Shown piece by piece: positions 63,701-64,000 of a stretch of DNA of 64,000 bases. The translations under genes and the position numbers were made by a program. Location of the stretch: positions 5,329,980-5,393,979 of the forward strand of contig NZ_KI912107.1 of the NCBI RefSeq assembly GCF_000517085.1, read 5' to 3'. The DNA comes from Saccharicrinis fermentans DSM 9555 = JCM 21142 (GTDB lineage: Bacteria; Bacteroidota; Bacteroidia; Bacteroidales; Marinilabiliaceae). Each line of letters starts with the position of its first letter. Within the stretch, counting starts at the first letter, position 1. The notes under the pieces are model-generated. The model searched no databases. It worked only from the letters and a program-made list of their open reading frames with translations, and had not been told where the DNA came from.

Positions 63701-64000
63701 TGTTCAACCAAGTGCTACCGATACTTATACGGTAACCGCTACTACTGACCAAGGTTGTGTGGCCAGTGATGATATAACTGTTATTGTAAACCCACTTCCA
63801 GTGTTGACCTTTGATACACCTGGTAGTGTTTATGAATTTTGTGAAGATGATGGTTTGGTTTCTTTGACTGGTAACCAAAGTGGTGCAACATTTAGTGGAC
63901 CAGGTGTGGCCATTGGGGGTAGTATCTTTAATCCGGATCCTTCCTCTACGGATGTATTAATTCCTGTAAAGGCTAGTATTGGTACTAACACCATTAAATA
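60720..64000 (+). CDS. Giant secreted repeat protein with Ig/PKD-like domains (3' end outside window)
   Basis: The frame stays open from the ATG at 60720 to the window end, at least 1093 residues. An N-terminal basic region and signal peptide (LIFVFVFIGLSISAYS) precede many modules of about 80-100 residues. Each begins with a Cys in a C-x-G/S-x-S/T context (PYCVGNSFTV, EVCLGSSISI) and ends in a TYTV-like strand. Residues 228-583 contain two tandem copies of a 180-residue block. The later modules, with SYVWSDGLGASQTI and TYTVTATTDQGC, resemble PKD/Ig-like domains of Bacteroidota surface adhesins, including gliding and type IX-secreted proteins. The missing C-terminus would show whether a type IX sorting domain is present. 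No enzymatic domain is visible in the part seen. Confidence 0.85.
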   Translation, partial: MVNDQTHNLKRARLGGETLFRSLIFVFVFIGLSISAYSQIVYTCGNTTVSGADALDAVAIIPADLANGAWTNDAGLTINDNGTATASDDVIFGYSLAGSPYTLEWTADGGTVYSVDLVVNTDFPSVDSFVTDNPTPCGPYQPTIKIEVSGGLSPYEVDFQEDGSSVSSSPFSISGNTTIPINHGDADRVADISVQLISVTDGNGCKADLSSVADVTFVYTDVPKEVVVSGNNLCLPSSLGISISDANAEAGVTYYLAEGGTKVAGSEISTSPYNWSPSTVGSYTVYAENPCDPAAPILMNGGPFVLSDSPVTTYAIGFVESGPYCVGNSFTVDMANSEAGVTYSLVNPSGVTIDSETSISGGALQFSSGGVMLSEAGTYTIEADNGLCAAVNMDATIEVEDVPNVVTVSGSDNCTPNALSISISAGDAQSGVTYYLYEASSGRVAGSDISSSPYMWNPATPGTYSVYAESSCGSDLLMNGGPYVLSQAPNAYSISFVESGPYCPGSSYTIELANSDVGVTYSLLDPTNTQVGVSQTSVVAGSINFGPQTLTVPGEYKIVASNGSCASVAMSNTVSLGTTPLVYSINTSTVCEGTDLTVKLLNSTVGMDYILKYDDGINPVSDVRTISSSPGGALSFTPVVTAIGTYYVVAQDASGCTSTMSGTATISPQPKDVPLNITGTVCPSGEISIGTVANPAEASVEYVLLRDGVPVLTKQGNDADANGVLSFGDQVTEGIYTVRAVSGSCTRVMTGSLKVYEEPDVLILSANKTKYCKSESLSDVNFTLSSVESSAGYQLQKFNGVDWDDEGAVRYGADGSDIVWSNKKEGIYRVMASVGSGACEVEMSNRITVEEVVEPSAAISAIMPNRRCANESSNFTLSVLLTGNAPFNFDIVDDKGNTIVNAVNYSLGTYTITVNPSDAQTIYHVENLTDAASCSPVDPVGTATIYVDPVPVIKFDPASPEVCLGSSISISADGAGAGGSYVWSDGLGASQTIAVQPSATDTYTVTATTDQGCVASDDITVIVNPLPVLTFDTPGSVYEFCEDDGLVSLTGNQSGATFSGPGVAIGGSIFNPDPSSTDVLIPVKASIGTNTIK
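61401..62466 (+). repeat. Two tandem ~530-540-bp coding repeats in the surface protein
   Basis: Unit 1 (61401-61940) and unit 2 (61941 to about 62466) encode similar blocks. Paired segments include GVTYYLAEGG with GVTYYLYEAS, LMNGGPFVLS with LMNGGPYVLS, and FVESGPYCVGNSFTVDMANS with FVESGPYCPGSSYTIELANS. DNA identity has decayed, so the duplication is old. More divergent modules follow. Confidence 0.75.

Overview
The window looks like a piece of a free-living, probably marine Bacteroidota chromosome. This rests on SusC-type TonB receptors with carboxypeptidase-regulatory N-termini, a TonB receptor/DUF4249 pair, LptE- and GSCFA-family proteins, a Bacteroidota-type SUF operon, a large Ig/PKD-like surface protein and many TAnnTTTG -7 promoter boxes. 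Placement near Marinilabiliales is inference only. No rRNA, tRNA or CRISPR array was seen.

Layout. 1-11 kb: the end of lpxA, a TonB receptor/DUF4249 pair, a lipoprotein GH2 enzyme, a nitroreductase/Fe-SOD pair, a solute-binding-domain histidine kinase and a small BFD-like [2Fe-2S] protein. 11.4-16.8 kb: a minus-strand run of five genes (secreted MBL hydrolase, DUF1566 protein, LytS/LytTR two-component pair, deiodinase-like/EF-hand protein). 17-25.8 kb: an eight-gene minus-strand uptake locus. It encodes a HmuY-like lipoprotein, TonB receptor, periplasmic binding protein, permease and ATPase, followed by three apparently cytoplasmic proteins: a binding-protein homologue without a signal peptide, a Cys-rich HypB/UreG-type GTPase and a second, soluble ABC ATPase. 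26-34.5 kb: a DUF6051-like hydrolase, nudC, groESL, secG, a TPR protein, lptE and a sigma-54 activator. 34.8-46.5 kb: a glycogen locus with branching enzyme, a GT3-GT35 synthase/phosphorylase fusion, a CBM48 protein, GH57, GT4 and debranching enzyme. 46.7-58.5 kb: a GSCFA protein, a hydrolase, queG, sufT-like/E/S/D/C/B, aroA and aroB. 58.8-64 kb: a small membrane protein, dprA with a TTG start, and a giant repeat adhesin that runs off the window.

The most unusual non-coding signal is a family of four short (83-97 bp) elements at 21.6, 27.3, 41.8 and 57.3 kb. All have the same orientation. Three end exactly at the start codon of a gene (the permease, the DUF6051 hydrolase, aroA). The fourth is nested inside one of two copies of a separate 156-bp hairpin-rich repeat (32.4 and 41.7 kb). 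The uninterrupted copy acts as an empty site and shows that the short element is mobile, with a 4-bp TTTC/GAAA junction repeat. Because the element ends in AT before GAAA, insertion into an ATG-AAA start rebuilds a start codon.

The best candidate for an undescribed protein system is the uptake locus with its cytoplasmic binding-protein/GTPase/ATPase triad. It suggests that an imported metal or metal-cofactor is handed on inside the cell, but the substrate cannot be named from sequence alone.
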